Positions 10,178 to 22,675 of a DNA stretch of 64,000 bases are shown here, piece after piece. This DNA comes from Adiantum capillus-veneris (lineage: Eukaryota; Streptophyta; Polypodiopsida; Polypodiales; Pteridaceae): assembly GCA_014529385.2 (NCBI GenBank), contig CM043954.1, positions 7,815,806 through 7,879,805 of the forward strand, given 5' to 3'. The position numbers and the translations under genes are program-made. Below the pieces are notes generated by a model. That model saw only the letters and a list, made by a program, of their open reading frames with translations. It had not been told where the DNA came from and made no database searches. How positions within the stretch are numbered: the stretch's first letter is position 1; each line of letters starts with the position of its first letter.

Positions 10178-12162
10178 GCGTAGGATGTCTTTTTGCTCAG
10201 AATGACTTGAAATTTTCACCCCAGCTTCTCCTTGATGTGCTGATCACAGTGGTGTGCTCATAGGTTGGTTTGGAGTCCTAAATCAAGCTGGAGACATCCT
10301 ACGCGTAGGATGTTTAACTGCTCAGATTTTTTCCAAACTTGATTCGAAGATTCTCCTAGTGCTCAACAACACAGTGGTATGCTTGGAATTGAATTTGGAT
10401 GCCAATAGGTCAAGATTTGGGATGCATAAGCTTCTAGTGCACTCCAAGAGTAGGATGTCTGACAATTCTTGTCTTTGCTTGGTAAATAGGTCAAACAAGG
10501 TCCAAATTCACTTTTGACAAAAGTTCTGGAATCCTTGAGACACTTAGAACCTCCCTTTATGGCCAAAGTAGAATTTTGACCGCTTTATGATCCTAGAGAC
10601 ATCCTACGCGTAGGATGTCTTTTTGCTCTGTTTCAGCTCAAACTTGCACTGTAGCTTCCCCTTGATATGCTGATCTCACAGCTCTTTTTACTTTTTGATT
10701 CTGACACCTATAGGTTGGTCAAATGATCAAGAATTTGTTCCAAAAGCCTGATGTCCGTTCTGATGAATTCCTAAGTCAAATTAACTCCAAATTGGACCAA
10801 ATTTGCCTAGGAGGCTTGCCTAAGGCTATACAACACCCTGCTATGTCCACAGTTTGAATTTGGCCTCTAAATCATGCCTTAGACATCCTACGCGTAGGAT
10901 GTCTAACTGCTCACAATTGCCCCAAATTTGAACCACAGCTTCCCCTAGTCTTCAGCAACACACTGATATGCTTAGATTTGAGTTTGGATGTCAAAAGACC
11001 CCAAAACTAGCTATTCTTGCCTTTTTCAGTCAAAAATGCTAAAGTCTGTTCAATCTTCACTTTCAGTGACCCAAATGAGATGAAATTTATCACATGCACT
11101 CAATACAACATTTAGAACATGCCTATGGAGTCATTCTATGGTTTGGTCTCAAAATTAGGCCTTGGACACAATTTGGATAGGATGTCTAGCAATTCTCATC
11201 TTTTGGCTTTGATCTGTCAAAATTTGGTCAAATTTCCACTTTCCAGGTAAAAATAGGGTTAAACCTACCTTCTGAACACACTAGGCAACTCAGAATTTCA
11301 AAATTTCCACCAGATCACCCTGTAGACATCCTACGCGTAGGATGTCTAGTGCTGATTTTTTGAGACTGAAGTGTCCCTGATGCTTCCTTATGCTCTCAGC
11401 AAGTGCAAGTATACTTCACAATTGCAAAAACATGCAAAAAATCACTCAATTAAGCCTTTGCTGAAATTTTACGTTTTCTGACTCCGCCTTTTGGCTTTTG
11501 GTCAACAAAAATAGGGATAAACACCCAAGTCAATATGTGACTAGGGTAAAACCTACCCTTTGAACCCACTAGTGCAGTTAGAATTTTCAAATTTGGTCTC
11601 CAAAACCCCCTTGAGACATCCTACGCGTAGGATGTCTATATTTACAGAATTGCAGGTTTTCTTCACAGAACCCTTGCAAATGCTCTTTTATATCCACAAC
11701 ATCAGTCAGTCATACAAAAATATCCACAAAAGCTTGTTTAATGCATTTTTACCCTCAAAAGCACACTTTTCCGTGATTTCAAATGCAATCAAGAACTTTA
11801 GCAAACAATTCTGTGCTGAATAGCTCTAGATCAGAATCGGATCACTTACCTAAAGCTACTCCTATGAATCATATGGGGTTTTGAATCTATGAGTAGAAAA
11901 ACGCTTCACTGCCACACACGGACTATTAAACGCTTTTATCACCTCAAAAATCACTTGACCACCAACAACTACTCTAATCCACAGATCCTAACTAAACCTA
12001 TCTAGTCGTAGACCCTCGGCAAGACACACGCTTCCTGGCTATCCACTTGATCACGGAATATCCTCTGCCGGATCCACTTAAGAAAAACGCTTTCTTTAGC
12101 CGAAACTAAATCAAGCAACCATCACACGAGTGTTAGTAGGAAACCTACTTAGGTCCTTGTGT
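10178..12162 (-). repeat. Palindrome-bearing leader of element D
   Basis: Noncoding leader of about 2 kb built of diverged repeats, several opened by a 22-24-bp palindrome with core ACATCCTACGCGTAGGATGT. Full copies lie at 10293-10314, 10598-10619, 10882-10903, 11325-11346 and 11615-11636. A right half is at 10178-10189, cut by E. Single arms (TAGGATGTCT) occur near 10450 and 11185. Each RNA copy would fold into a perfect hairpin. No ORF is supported. Confidence 0.85.
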
Positions 12163-12180
12163 TCCTCGGCAACGGCGCCA
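12163..12180 (-). promoter_or_regulatory. Primer-binding site of element D (tRNA-Asp type)
   Basis: TCCTCGGCAACGGCGCCA matches the plant tRNA-Asp 3' end with one or two differences. It is one base from the LTR start TGTTGGAGG. Confidence 0.8.
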
Positions 12181-12181
12181 A

Positions 12182-13131
12182 TGTTGGAGGAGCGACTCAC
12201 ACACCCATGCAGTGCATGCAAACACTACCTAGATCAACATAATGTCAATCTAGGACACAGATGACACGATAGGCACACGGAAGAAATCTCTTTATCTTGT
12301 CAGGTTGAGACCATCCTACACATACAACACTCTGGAAGGCCAACTAAACCACAATCAAGAACCTCACTGCTCTCAACTACACCACCTAGCCACATACACA
12401 CATACGGAAGGTAACTCACCTAATCATGCCAGATTCGTATGAAACTTAAGGAACACCATCCCCTCACTAGGATACACATGTCCCTAAGCTTCTACACTCA
12501 AAACCCTCACTCTAAACACCCATCTGCGGAAAACGCGTAGGATGACAGAGCAGAATTTTGAAAGTGCCCGAAATTGAAATTTATGAGTACCTATGCGTAG
12601 CTTATGTTGCCACGATTCTATAGACTACTAGCACGCAGAAAATAGACATCGTTTGATACACTTACGGCCACAAATAGCTTGTAGATGCGTCGGTGTGTGC
12701 GCTTCGTCTCACGTGGAATGCTTGGCGTTGTCGCGTAGCTCTCCTCGAGCCTACAGCAATGGTGCAGTCGGATCTCCAATGTGTTGAGCAAGCCGGGCGT
12801 AGCTAGCGGATAAAGCTCACGCTCACTCTCTTTCTCTCTCACACACAGTAGACGGCAGCGCTCAAGCCGAGCGTAGCTAGGGGATAAAGCTCAGGCTCAC
12901 TCTCTTTCTCTCTCACACACAGTAGACGGCAGCGCTCAAGTTTTGATTATGATAAAAGTCTTCCTTTTACAAAATGACCTAGGTACCTTACATACTAAGG
13001 CTAACCAAAAAATGGGGTTGAAAGGGTCAAATGGCTTTGTATTTACAATCTGGAAGTGCCATTGCACCCCGGATTCTAAAACTAGAATAACTACTCATTA
13101 CAAATGACATTTATAGCCATAATCTGCAGCA
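12182..13131 (-). repeat. 5' LTR of element D
   Basis: Starts TGTTGGAGGAGCG beside the primer site. It is distantly similar to the LTR of C in its middle (CGTAGCTCTC... and ACAATCTGGAAG). It contains a 73-bp tandem duplication (about 12791-12863 and 12866-12938) and one palindrome arm (CGCGTAGGATGAC near 12535). Only one copy is in the window, so the right border was set from where element B integrase sequence resumes. Confidence 0.7.
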
Positions 13132-13139
13132 TTTCATAA

Positions 13140-15239
13140 CTCGAAAAAGATAAGACTTTGGTACAAAACTTGAAGGTTCTCATGGAAAACATGGTGCATG
13201 AGCCAATGGTTGGGCAACTTCAATTGATAAGCCATATCATTGATTGGCTTAAGAATTTTAAGGACCATAGTATCTTTTTGCTAGTTAGCATCATACTCTT
13301 GGTGGTCCGTAGGACTCTTGCCCGTAGTATGCCTCAGATGAGCCTTGAGAAACTTTAGCAAGACCCATTCATTTTCCTTAAAGGCTAAGACTCTTCTGTG
13401 CTTATTAGCTGCAACCCTTTTTTCCTTTCCTGTGAGATGGATATAGCCCCTTTAATCTTTGGAAAAAGATTCTTGTAGGTCTCGACTATATTCATCAGCA
13501 GCGAAGATTTTCCCATGTACTTTAAGTAGTAAGGGACTTTTGCATCTTCCTTCTTTAACCTCAAAAGGTACTTTCCCCATAGAAGTATGTACAATATCAT
13601 TGTACGCATACTCTATAAGAGGTAGGTACTTCTATCATTGAGAACATTGATCTACTTCCATGACATAAGCTTTTAGTAGATCAAGAATCGTTAGATTAGT
13701 TATTTCACTATCCATTTGTGGATGATAGGCCGAAAGAGAAATTTAATCTATTCCTAGATTCTCAAAGAGACCCTTCTAGAAATTACTGGTCATTCTAGGA
13801 TCTTTGTACAACACTATAGGTGTTGAAAATCCATGATGCTTGAAAATTTGAGCTCTGAAGAGGGTTGCCATTTGATGTGCCTCACTAGTCTTTTTGACAG
13901 GCATAGAGTGTGTTTTCTTTGTGAAGCCTGTCGATTGAAACAATGCAAGTTGCTTCCCTCGATCAAATTTTAGCTTTTGGTATACCACGCATTTTGAAAC
14001 ATACTCTTGTACGTTTACTTTTCATGGTAGACCAACAAAAATAGATTTCTACTCCTTGAAGAGTAGATTATGGATTTCCTCTTTGCCCGCAGAAGGAGAT
14101 GTATGGGATTCATACATGACGTTCTTATTGTATGGGTGATTAACACATAGCCTATTGCCATTTGGAAGATAACCATCCTTCAAGGTGAATGGTTCTTGTT
14201 ACTTACCTATTGCAAAGGTTGTAATTACGTACTTAAAGTCTCGGTCAATAGCAAACTCGTCTCATTTGTTTGTCGGGGAGCTTGGTTTGCGTCATGAAGT
14301 TCTTGAGGCTTTGTGATCCATTCGTAGGATGAATGGAGTCCCCAAGAGATAGTGTTTCCACGTGTATAGGGCATATAGAATAGCTAATAGATTTTTTATG
14401 TATTTGCCCAATACTCACTTATTGAACTTGAGTCTTTGACTCTCTTATGCTATGGCATGCCCTTGTTGAAGAAAAATAGCTCCAAGGCAATCACCACAAG
14501 CATCAGATTGGACCTCAAATGGCTTTGGGAGATCTAGTAGTGTGAACACACATTGAGAGATAAGATTCTCCTTAAGCTTCTTCAAAGTCTTCTTGCACTT
14601 TTGCAGTCCATGAATACTTAACGTTCTTTTTTGTTAGGTCATGAAATGGGCACACATACCTACAAAGCTTCGTACCTCTTGTAGATTCCTTGGATTAGGC
14701 CATCTTTTTATTACCTTTAACTTTGTAGCATCCATACGGGTGACATCTTTAGAGATAATGTGACCTAAGTATTGAATCTCTTGTAGAAAAAAATTCACTT
14801 TTATTTTGATTAATGAAAAGCTTATTCTCTCTCACAACTTGAAAGGTTACCTGGAGGTGTTTCTTGTACTCTTCGAGAGAATTTGGATGGCCTGAAGATT
14901 TTTGTCCATCATGATCTTAAATGCGTCTGGAGCATTTGTCAGGCCAAAACTTGTAAATTATGAAATAGATTTTCTCTCCGTGGCACAGGAAATCTATTTT
15001 TGATAGTGATCTTATTTAGTGCTCTATAGTCAACACACGTGTGATATGTGTTGTCTTTCTTTTGCACTAAAAGCAATAGTGAACGAAATGGAGAGGAGCT
15101 AGACATCACCATCCTCCCTTTAAAAAAAAAAAAAAACGAATTCATTCACTTGCCTCATGATCTCCTCTTGTTGAGCTTGTGAAACTCGATAAGGAGGCTT
15201 GTTAGGCGGTGAGCTTCTTGATAGGAGCTCAATTGCATG
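13140..15239 (-). pseudogene. Decayed RT-RNaseH-integrase of element B
   Basis: Read on the minus strand from 15239: linker DHAIELL, then an RT N-terminal block (CVDYRALNKITIKNRFPVPR near 15000-15060) and an RT C-terminal block (YLGHIISKDVTRM near 14740). An RNaseH-like stretch lies around 14350-14560 (EVQSDACGDCLGAIFLQQG; HYLLGTPFILRMDHKA). Integrase pieces follow (YHPQMDSE near 13725, KEDAKVPYYLKYMGK near 13530), ending with the KLPNHW...HHVFHENL domain near 13200. The central RT segment with the catalytic aspartates appears deleted after LQVLA (about 14940). Many stops and frameshifts; certainly non-functional. Confidence 0.78.
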
Positions 15240-15244
15240 GTCAT

Positions 15245-16173
15245 TGTTGGCCGATACGCCGCGACGGACGTCAGCACATCGGGAACTCATCTAACAAGAT
15301 TTGTTAGCTAAGGAAGAAGCTCGATCCGCAGGCGCATGGAAGCAAGCATAGGATGTCAACCTACACTCGACTGACTCTTGAATAATTCCTACAGAGGTCT
15401 CTACCCAATGTCTAAGGTACAACCTTCAGGAGTGCATAAGAGGAGATTTCCTACAACGCTTTCAAGAGACAAATATCCATCAAACGTTCTCGAAACGCCA
15501 CAGAACTTGAAGGAGACCCTACTAACACCAATAGGTCGCTCTCCCTAAGGTCCATGAACCAAAATCCCAACCCTAAACACCTGATGCAAAATCACATAGG
15601 ATGTCTGGTCGAGATTTGCATGTCGTTGTTTTTGAAAACTAAAGTGCCTAATGTGTAGCTCTACTCGATACGAATGCGTGGATATGTTGAAATGGGAAAA
15701 CAGACAACGTATGCTCATAGAATCACCAGATGTAGCTTGTGGGTCGAGTTCGCAAAACCAGACCATACACCCGCAATGTAGGTATTGGCACGTAGCTCTC
15801 GTCGGGGGCAACACACTGCACTTCTCTGCACTCGATTCGGACCACCGGTGTGCGCATAGCATCAAGATGAAACTCTCACTCTCTCTCGTACACAGTACGC
15901 TCAGTCACACAGACATAACTTGTTTAAAAATGACAAAGGTCTTTTTCATTAAGGTCAAAAGTGGTATAAAATACCTTACAATCTCAAACCCTAATGTTTC
16001 AATTTAACCATCTATTCAATCTAAATGTCAAAAATGGGATACAATCTGGAAGCTTTTGCAAGCCCCACTACTAACAAAGGTAAAATGTCGGGTTTTCTCA
16101 ATTAAAGAATAATTACAAAAAATAATATTCCACTGACCAACCTTTCTTTGTAGGGTGTGTCCAGCTGCTAACA
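15245..16173 (-). repeat. 3' LTR of element C
   Basis: TGTTGGCCGATACG to CTGCTAACA on the plus strand, 929 bp. Matches 34906-35632 joined to 51269-51469. Carries isolated palindrome arms (ATAGGATGTC near 15350 and 15600). Confidence 0.92.
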
Positions 16174-16187
16174 CTCCCCCCCTCCTT
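16174..16187 (-). promoter_or_regulatory. Polypurine tract of element C
   Basis: AAGGAGGGGGGGAG on the minus strand, directly before the 3' LTR. The accessory reading frame appears to run up to it. Confidence 0.85.
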
Positions 16188-19100
16188 GTTCATGTCGTCC
16201 CCGACATGGCAGTAGAGCTGCTTCTTCAGTGTAGGCTTCCGCGCATCTTTATAAGGGACTCATATCGCGCATGCTGGGCGAGTAACGTTGGGCCGAATAA
16301 ATCTGTGTTGATGGTGAAGAAGCCGGTGTAGAAGGCTTCTTCAAAGGCCTGGAGGTGATAAGAAGGCAGAAACATAATCCTCTGATATAGTGCATGTATT
16401 ACCTCGTGAGAAGGCTGAGCAGAGAGATCGTATCCACATCTGTATGTATCTTGAAAGAAAAAGATACTGTCTGTTGCCTGGCCTGGTTTGAAGGTTTTGA
16501 AGAGTGCCAAAAGGGTTTTATATATTTTTCTCAGCATGATGCAGGATAGGTCAGGCGAGCCAGTGAACAATTTGATGGCGCCCGTTAGGGTTTTCACCAT
16601 GTATTGCTCACTCATTCTCTTGCCTGTCTTCAAGCCTGGCAGCTTCGGGTAATTGAGTCAAGTGGGTTGGCTTCTCTGCAATAGTTCTTGGGCCTTCCAT
16701 GTCCGCATCCTTGGTAGAGGGCAAAAACTGAGGTTGTCTCTGATCACTTTAGGTGCCTCTACCAGATGGATTACATATTGCGAATATTTTGTGAGCCATG
16801 CCTTTCTCCACCTGGGTTGAAAATCCACTATCAGCTTGACTCCTTCAGGTTTGGAGATATCTGCTTTGTACAATGGCACTGTTGGCTTCTATTTTATCAG
16901 TTTATTGATAGTAGCAACTTCGTACTTTAGCCGAGGATATGGGAGAGAAGGCTATAGCCATTCATGCCGAAGGATACTGGCATCTATCTTCTGAATGGTC
17001 ATCGATTTAAACACCCTCTTTTCCCACTCCAATGCTTCTCTGGCTATGTCTTTTAATGCTGCTTCTATGGCCTTCTGTAGCTTTTCTTCTTCTTCTTGTG
17101 TCAGATCCTGGGGCTCTTGTGAGGGTCCCACCAGGATGTCCTCTTGCATGGTGGTGTCCACTGGATCTGACACATTCTCTATGTCAATTCCTTTCGTTGT
17201 TGTTGGCCCGGTGCTAAACTATTGCTCTTCAGTTTGCTACTGGCCTCTCAGCTCTTCTATCTGCTTCTGAAATGTTCTCTTTGCCTCTTCCGCTTGATCT
17301 CCCATGCTTACTAGGAGGTCGTTTAGATCTGCATTTATTTTTTCTGTCTCCTCAAGCTTTCTCTGGATGTCTTTGTTTCCTGCTTGCCATCTCTGAAACT
17401 CTTCGTCCATCTTGTTCTTCACGGCCTCTATCTCATTTTGCATGGCTTGGTTCTCTTCTTCCAAGCGGTTTTGCATTACAAGAGATCCCTCAGCCAGCAT
17501 CAGCCTTTGCCTTTTCTCTAGTGTTAACTCCTTTTGGAGTTCCTTCATTTGTTCTTCATATAAATCAGTCTATGAAGTTGTGCCAGTCGAGCTAGCAGCT
17601 CGGACTCTAGCCGGAGATGCTCTTAGCCTTTGGATGGTCTGATCTTTTACTTTAATCTGGTCTTTTAGCTCTATTACCTCACCCTGGCTTGCCTCGTGTT
17701 CTATCTCTGCCTTTTCCTTGGCATTCCTCAGTGTTTCCACCTCTTTGGACTCTTCAGCAAGTTGTAGAGTCAGGTTGTCCCTTTCTCTCTCTGCATCTGT
17801 CAATGACTTGCTAATTTTCTTGTATTCATCCTCTACTCTTTGGAGTTTGTGTTCGGCTGCCTAATTCTGTCGCTCCATTTCCTGGCATCTTTGTAATGCC
17901 GCATCCAGACTGGCTTGCATCTCTCTTTGTTTGTCTATATACTCTTGGACTTCTTTTTGTAGTGAGTCGACTTCAGCCTTGATCTGAACTTCATTGGTTT
18001 TGAGATTATAAATCTCACTCTCCGTGGCCATTGATCTTGCTCTAAGCCCGGTTAACTTTTGCATCACCACATCCCAATTATTGGTTGGTGGCTGTAGGTC
18101 CACTGTATCGATGGCCATCTCTTTCAATTCTACTAACTGAAGGCTCTGCATCTGTTCCTTGGGCCTTGTGCTTGTCAACTCAAAGGCTACCGTAAATGCC
18201 TCTTCTCGAGAATACCCAGCAGCTATTAGATCAAGAAATATTCTGAAATTTCTTTCTTTGGGATCTAGCTTCTCCTCTTTTGGTTCAGCTTCTTCTTTCT
18301 GCTTTTCCTCTTGGCTCTTCTCTTGCTTGGACTCTTCTTGTTCATCAATTCTATTCATCTCCTCCTTTTGTTGGGTTTGTGGAGGGCTAAGAGGAGGTGG
18401 TGATGGGGGTGGGCTGGACTCCCGGCTTGACAGTGGAGTTGGTAGCTTTTTCTTGAAATCCCGGTCCCCCTTGGTCTTTCTCTCTCTTTCTTGGCCTTCC
18501 TGCTCTTCAAGCAGTTGCCATCTCACTTCGTCCACTTCTTCTTCCGTAAATGGGATATTTGGGATATTTTCTGCCGTAGCATCTAGGATCTCAAAGTTTT
18601 TGATGTAGTCATCGAACCTATCCCGGTGAACCCTTCGAGATGATCCCGACATGGCTTCCACAAATCGCTTAGATCTCCCTTGAGTGCTCTTTTGGCTCTG
18701 AAGCTTTCCATTAGTCTTTCTAGCCGCGCCTCTTTTTGTGACTTGGTCTCTTTGAGCGGCACTTGTAGACTTTCTTTCTTTCCTTTCTTTGACTCTGGCG
18801 GCTCTTCTAGCACGGTCTCTAACCGGCGCTTCAAACGTGTGGCTACTTTGGGTGCCCTGGGAGGTTCTTCTTCTTTATCTTCTTTCAGATTTAGCCAATC
18901 ATTCTATGGGGAGGTTCAGGCCAGTTTCCTTTGGCGTGCAATGCTCCATAGACCACTTTTGTTATCACTTCACCAGGTACAATATAGGTGGGATTTCTGC
19001 TTCCTATCTTCACCAGGTTGTCATGGATGTAAGCAACATAATTTATCACTTTTGTCTTGCTCTTCTGCATTGCCCAAGTGAAAGTGGTGGCAATGGCTCC

Positions 19101-19712
19101 AGGTGGCATCCTGTACTTTTGTGGCTGCTTTGTACACATGTGGAAGTATTGGTTGTAGAGCTGGCTCATGATAGCCACTTTTGGGTTTGCAATATCTTCA
19201 AATGTGTAGTTGTTCTTCTTTTCCGAGTAGACTTTGACTTCATCTCGCCTCTTTGTTACACTATCTCCTTTGTTTGAGATGTCCAGTGAGACTACCACCA
19301 CCCTCTCTGTGATGACAATCATGGTGTCTGGCTTGCCTTGCAGATCAGTGACTCGGGCCACTCCATCTTCCTTGATAGTGGTTACAAATTCCCACACTCT
19401 TTTGATGTCAATCCCCGCTGGCAAAGCTTCAAAGTAGTTATGTAGATCCAACTTCTCCAGGTAATCCCCCATCTTGCTCCTGACAAATTCATTGAGCTCC
19501 CGTGGTATCATGGGTAACTCCACTGCATTTCCTTCAGGATATTTTAATACGCCTTGGTAGATTCTCAAATCATTGCACTCTAGCAAATCATCCCGAATCC
19601 ATTTGCTTGTGGGCTTCAGAGTTCCTTCTGGGATCACAAATGGCTCCACTTCTTCCAAGTAGTCTTTTATAGTCATCCTTTTCTTCTTTGCAGGTGATTT
19701 TGCGGCTGCCAT
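16188..19712 (-). pseudogene. Large accessory ORF of element C (about 1,150 codons)
   Basis: Starts MAAAKSPAKKKRMTIKDYLE at 19712 and can be followed to about 16190. Part 1 (19712-18891): a 273-codon globular region starting with a basic stretch. Part 2 (18834-17861): basic, then acidic and proline-rich (SSPPPSPPPLSPP). Part 3 (about 18080-17240): long heptad-rich coiled coil. Part 4 (17173-16226): another globular region ending near HVGDDMNKEGG. Two frameshifts (near 18895 and 18650) break it. From 17861 onward the stops at 17861, 17570, 17237, 16952 and 16658 all stay in one frame and all read as C-to-T changes of CAG or CGA. I recognise no known family. Position after pol recalls env-like or extra ORFs of Athila/Tat elements, but no signal peptide or membrane segment is evident. 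Confidence 0.75.
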
Positions 19713-20760
19713 GGATCCTGTTGTACTCAGTAGTCCAAAGTTAGCGTTTTTTCCATATTAGCTGATAAATTGTGTTCTAACTATCCAAATGACTTGAAAA
19801 TCTAAAATAAAACTTAAAAGGAACTAGGGAAACTCTGCATTTTCCCACAGTAGCTTTCTTGTCAAAAATTATCATTTAGACATCCTACGCATAGAATGTC
19901 TACCGTGCCTGTTTTTTGTGAAACTTGGCAGGTTGGTGGCTCTTGATATCTGCAACATGGCTATGTGATTGGAATTGGGTTTGGACATAAAAAAAATGCA
20001 ATTCTGGGCAGATTCAGGCTTTTGGCTCACAAATTGGGTAGGATGTCCTCAACAGGGGAAAAATGATATTCAAATGGGTTGAAATTTGATATTCAGGCTT
20101 CTTGCACCATGTTAATGGCTCCCATGAGGTCAGATCCTGCACAGTAGGTCAAAACCACACTAGAGACATCCTACGCGTAGGATGTCTTTTTCATCAAAAT
20201 GACTTGAATTTGGTTCTGGGGTTAGCTCTTGGCATGTGGAACATGGCCCTGCTCTTGGATTTTGATTTGGACAAGAATTGGTGTTGGTAAGAGTATGTGT
20301 AGTGTTTTTAGGCTCAAAAAGTGCATCTTGGAGGTGTTGGGGGCCAAATGTGATGAGAATGGCTTGAAACTTGATATATGAGACTATGAAGGTGTTATAA
20401 AGAGATCTGGAACTCAAAACTGTCAGCTAAGGGCCAAATTGGTCATTTAGACATCCTATGCGTAGGATGTCTATTTCATCATTTTTCACATATGACCCCA
20501 TAGATAGCTTGACAATGAGCTCATGAGTATATTGTGCAAGTTTCATGTGATTTGGACTAGTTTTGGTAGGTCTATGACCCATTATTGCCTCTATGCTCTG
20601 ACTTTGCGTTTTTTGGTGCACATGAGGTCCATTTTTGTCCAAATGTGATGAAACTTGGTGGCTAGCATGTACAGGCTATTCAGAAGTTGTGTGTGATAAG
20701 AGATGTTGAGTTTGGTGCCCAGATTTGGCCTTGAGACATCCTACGCGTAGGATGTCTCCT
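19713..20760 (-). repeat. 3' palindrome array of element C
   Basis: Four palindromes at 19879-19900 (two changes), 20165-20186, 20450-20471 (one change) and 20735-20756, spaced 286, 285 and 285 bp. The text between them is diverged tandem repeat (CTCTTGRYATSTGSAACATGGC). Lies between pol and the accessory ORF, so it may be an intergenic control or processing region. No coding evidence. Confidence 0.85.
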
Positions 20761-22675
20761 GATGAAAGTTATGTGGGAAGTGCTATTAGTGCCTGCCCTA
20801 AGCCCCCCTGAGTCCCTTTTAAGCCCTATTTCAACAAAAAAGTCAAATAGATAGAAAGAAACTCCCTGTGTGGATTTCAGAGCTTCTGAGCCGTTTTTTG
20901 ACTCTTGGAGTGCTATTCGGCGATGAAATTTCTTGATGTTGGTCTCCATAGCTTCTCGGTCCCCTGGGGATCCTTGCCATATGGTTTTTGTCGACTTTGG
21001 CTTCATCGGAGCGTTGTTTGGCAAATTGTCGCTCTAGAAGCGCCCGTCGCTGCGTTTACATGTCGTCGATGACTTGTGGTGGACTACCACCATAGTACTT
21101 GGTTGTTGATGGTTTAGGAAAGCCGCTTGTGAAGTTTGGTGGCAAACGGACATGCAGTTTGGCCGTGAGAGCCAAGTGACGTGGCTGCGTTTACATGTCG
21201 TTGATGACTTGTGGTGGTCTACCACCATAGTACTTGGTTGTTGATGGTCTAGGAAAGCCGCTTGTGAAGTTTGGTGGCAAACGGACATGTGGTTTGGCCG
21301 TGAGAGCCAAGTGACGCTTTGTGTGTCTGATGCCATTTCTGAAACTTAGTGCCGCTTCGGGTCACTTTATGGCCATGTGGGCTATATAGACTTGTTGAGC
21401 ATGTCGAGATGCTCTTACCCATGAGTTTTGGTAGCATTTGGGCGCCTTTCCACCGATTTACCATTTGGTGGCCTCTTGCAGGGCTCTAGAAGTTAGGGTT
21501 TTTCTTGATGGTTTTCTACCTCCTTTGGGCATTGAAAAGTGGTCTCCTATGCTAGGGTAAGCCATTGATGAAGCCTCATTGCTTTTGGGTTAGCCGTTAG
21601 GTGGCCACTTCTACCTGTAGGTCTCTACTGCTCGCTTCCCGTGTGAACCCTACGCTAGTTTTCGCGACAAAACATCAAACATACGTGAAAAGCTCAAGGT
21701 GGTGAGCCTACCTCTCATGTCTGGAGCCTGTCGGGTGGTCGTGCGCGTCATAGATGCCGCTGGAAGTCCCGTTTGCTCTAGGTGGCAAGAGCTCTCTCTC
21801 AAAAGGCAATAGTAGAAATGAGCTTTAAATGAAGTGAAAAAATCTTATAATGCGGGTCCCCGAAGCACTTTTCATGAAATTTGACATGTGCTCCCAACTT
21901 TTTGCGAGATGCGGTTTAGGCTCAAAAATTTCTTGATTTGGACTCCATTTGCCCAGTTTCCAAGAAATTTGACGTTTCGGTCAAAATCTGGCCAAAACAC
22001 GCTTTCCGCTCCATTCTCATAATTGCACCCCCATTGTACCATAGGTTGTCCTATAGTCACTGATTATCCCTATATTTTTTGTTTTTTATTATGACCATTT
22101 TTCACCTGCTTTTTGTGTTTTTGAAGTTTGTCTGCCTATAATTAGTAAAATTAAAAAGGAAATAGCAAATTAAATCTAAAAAATCCCCAAAAATCATAAT
22201 AACTCAAAAACATCACCGCAAAACACTATATACACTCACATGCAATTTTTATGGCTGGATTTCTCCGTTTTACCAATATTTTGCCTGAAAAATGGCTATT
22301 TTTACCTATATACACACACCTAGGGGCTTGATTTGGTGTTTGGCCCCATATACTTGTAGATTCATGCTGTATAAGGGCATATGTACTTAGGTTAGTCCAA
22401 AAAGTTTTGCAATCAAACGACAACCCTTTAAAATAGTCGAAAAACATGCCCTTTTTTGCTCTTTTTTCCATTAATGGGTCCGCATTTGAGAATGCCTCCC
22501 CCCCTCCTAGCCGGAGTCCTCCTGGACGACAAGGTATTGTCTCGGAGTATGTGCCATGCATGGGTTAAAAAAATTGTGCTAATGCTTGGCCGTGTAATGT
22601 GGCCCTATATGATGCATACTCGGTCAAAGCATGGAAAAATTAATGTTGTACAAGAGGAGGGTATAAGCAAGATGC
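20761..22675 (-). other. Noncoding spacer of element C
   Basis: About 1.9 kb between the palindrome array and the pol tail. Apart from a tandem duplication at 21050-21318, I see no conserved motif or sustained reading frame. Short ORFs here have no recognisable content. Confidence 0.5.
21050..21318. repeat. 135-bp tandem duplication
   Basis: Two nearly identical copies (about 21050-21184 and 21185-21318) beginning GCTGCGTTTACATGTCG and ending GAGAGCCAAGTGACG. Confidence 0.9.

Larger units (their letters stand above)
10178..13131 (-). mobile_element. Element D: 5' end of a minus-strand Ty3/gypsy element
   Basis: 5' LTR (12182-13131), tRNA-Asp primer site (12163-12180) and a long palindrome-rich leader (10178-12162). 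The coding body lies left of element E, outside the window. The leader is clearly related to that of element C: the same palindromes and intervening text such as GATGTGCTGATCAC. D interrupts the integrase end of element B. The exact outer border is uncertain by a few bases (about 13128-13136). Confidence 0.8.

Noticed and set aside
16188-19712. The accessory ORF of C as an envelope gene
   Set aside because: No signal peptide, transmembrane segment or cleavage site is visible; the middle is a soluble-type coiled coil.
10178-20756. The spaced palindromes as a CRISPR-like array
   Set aside because: Spacers are about 285 bp, are diverged repeats themselves, and lie inside eukaryotic retrotransposons; no cas-like gene is present.
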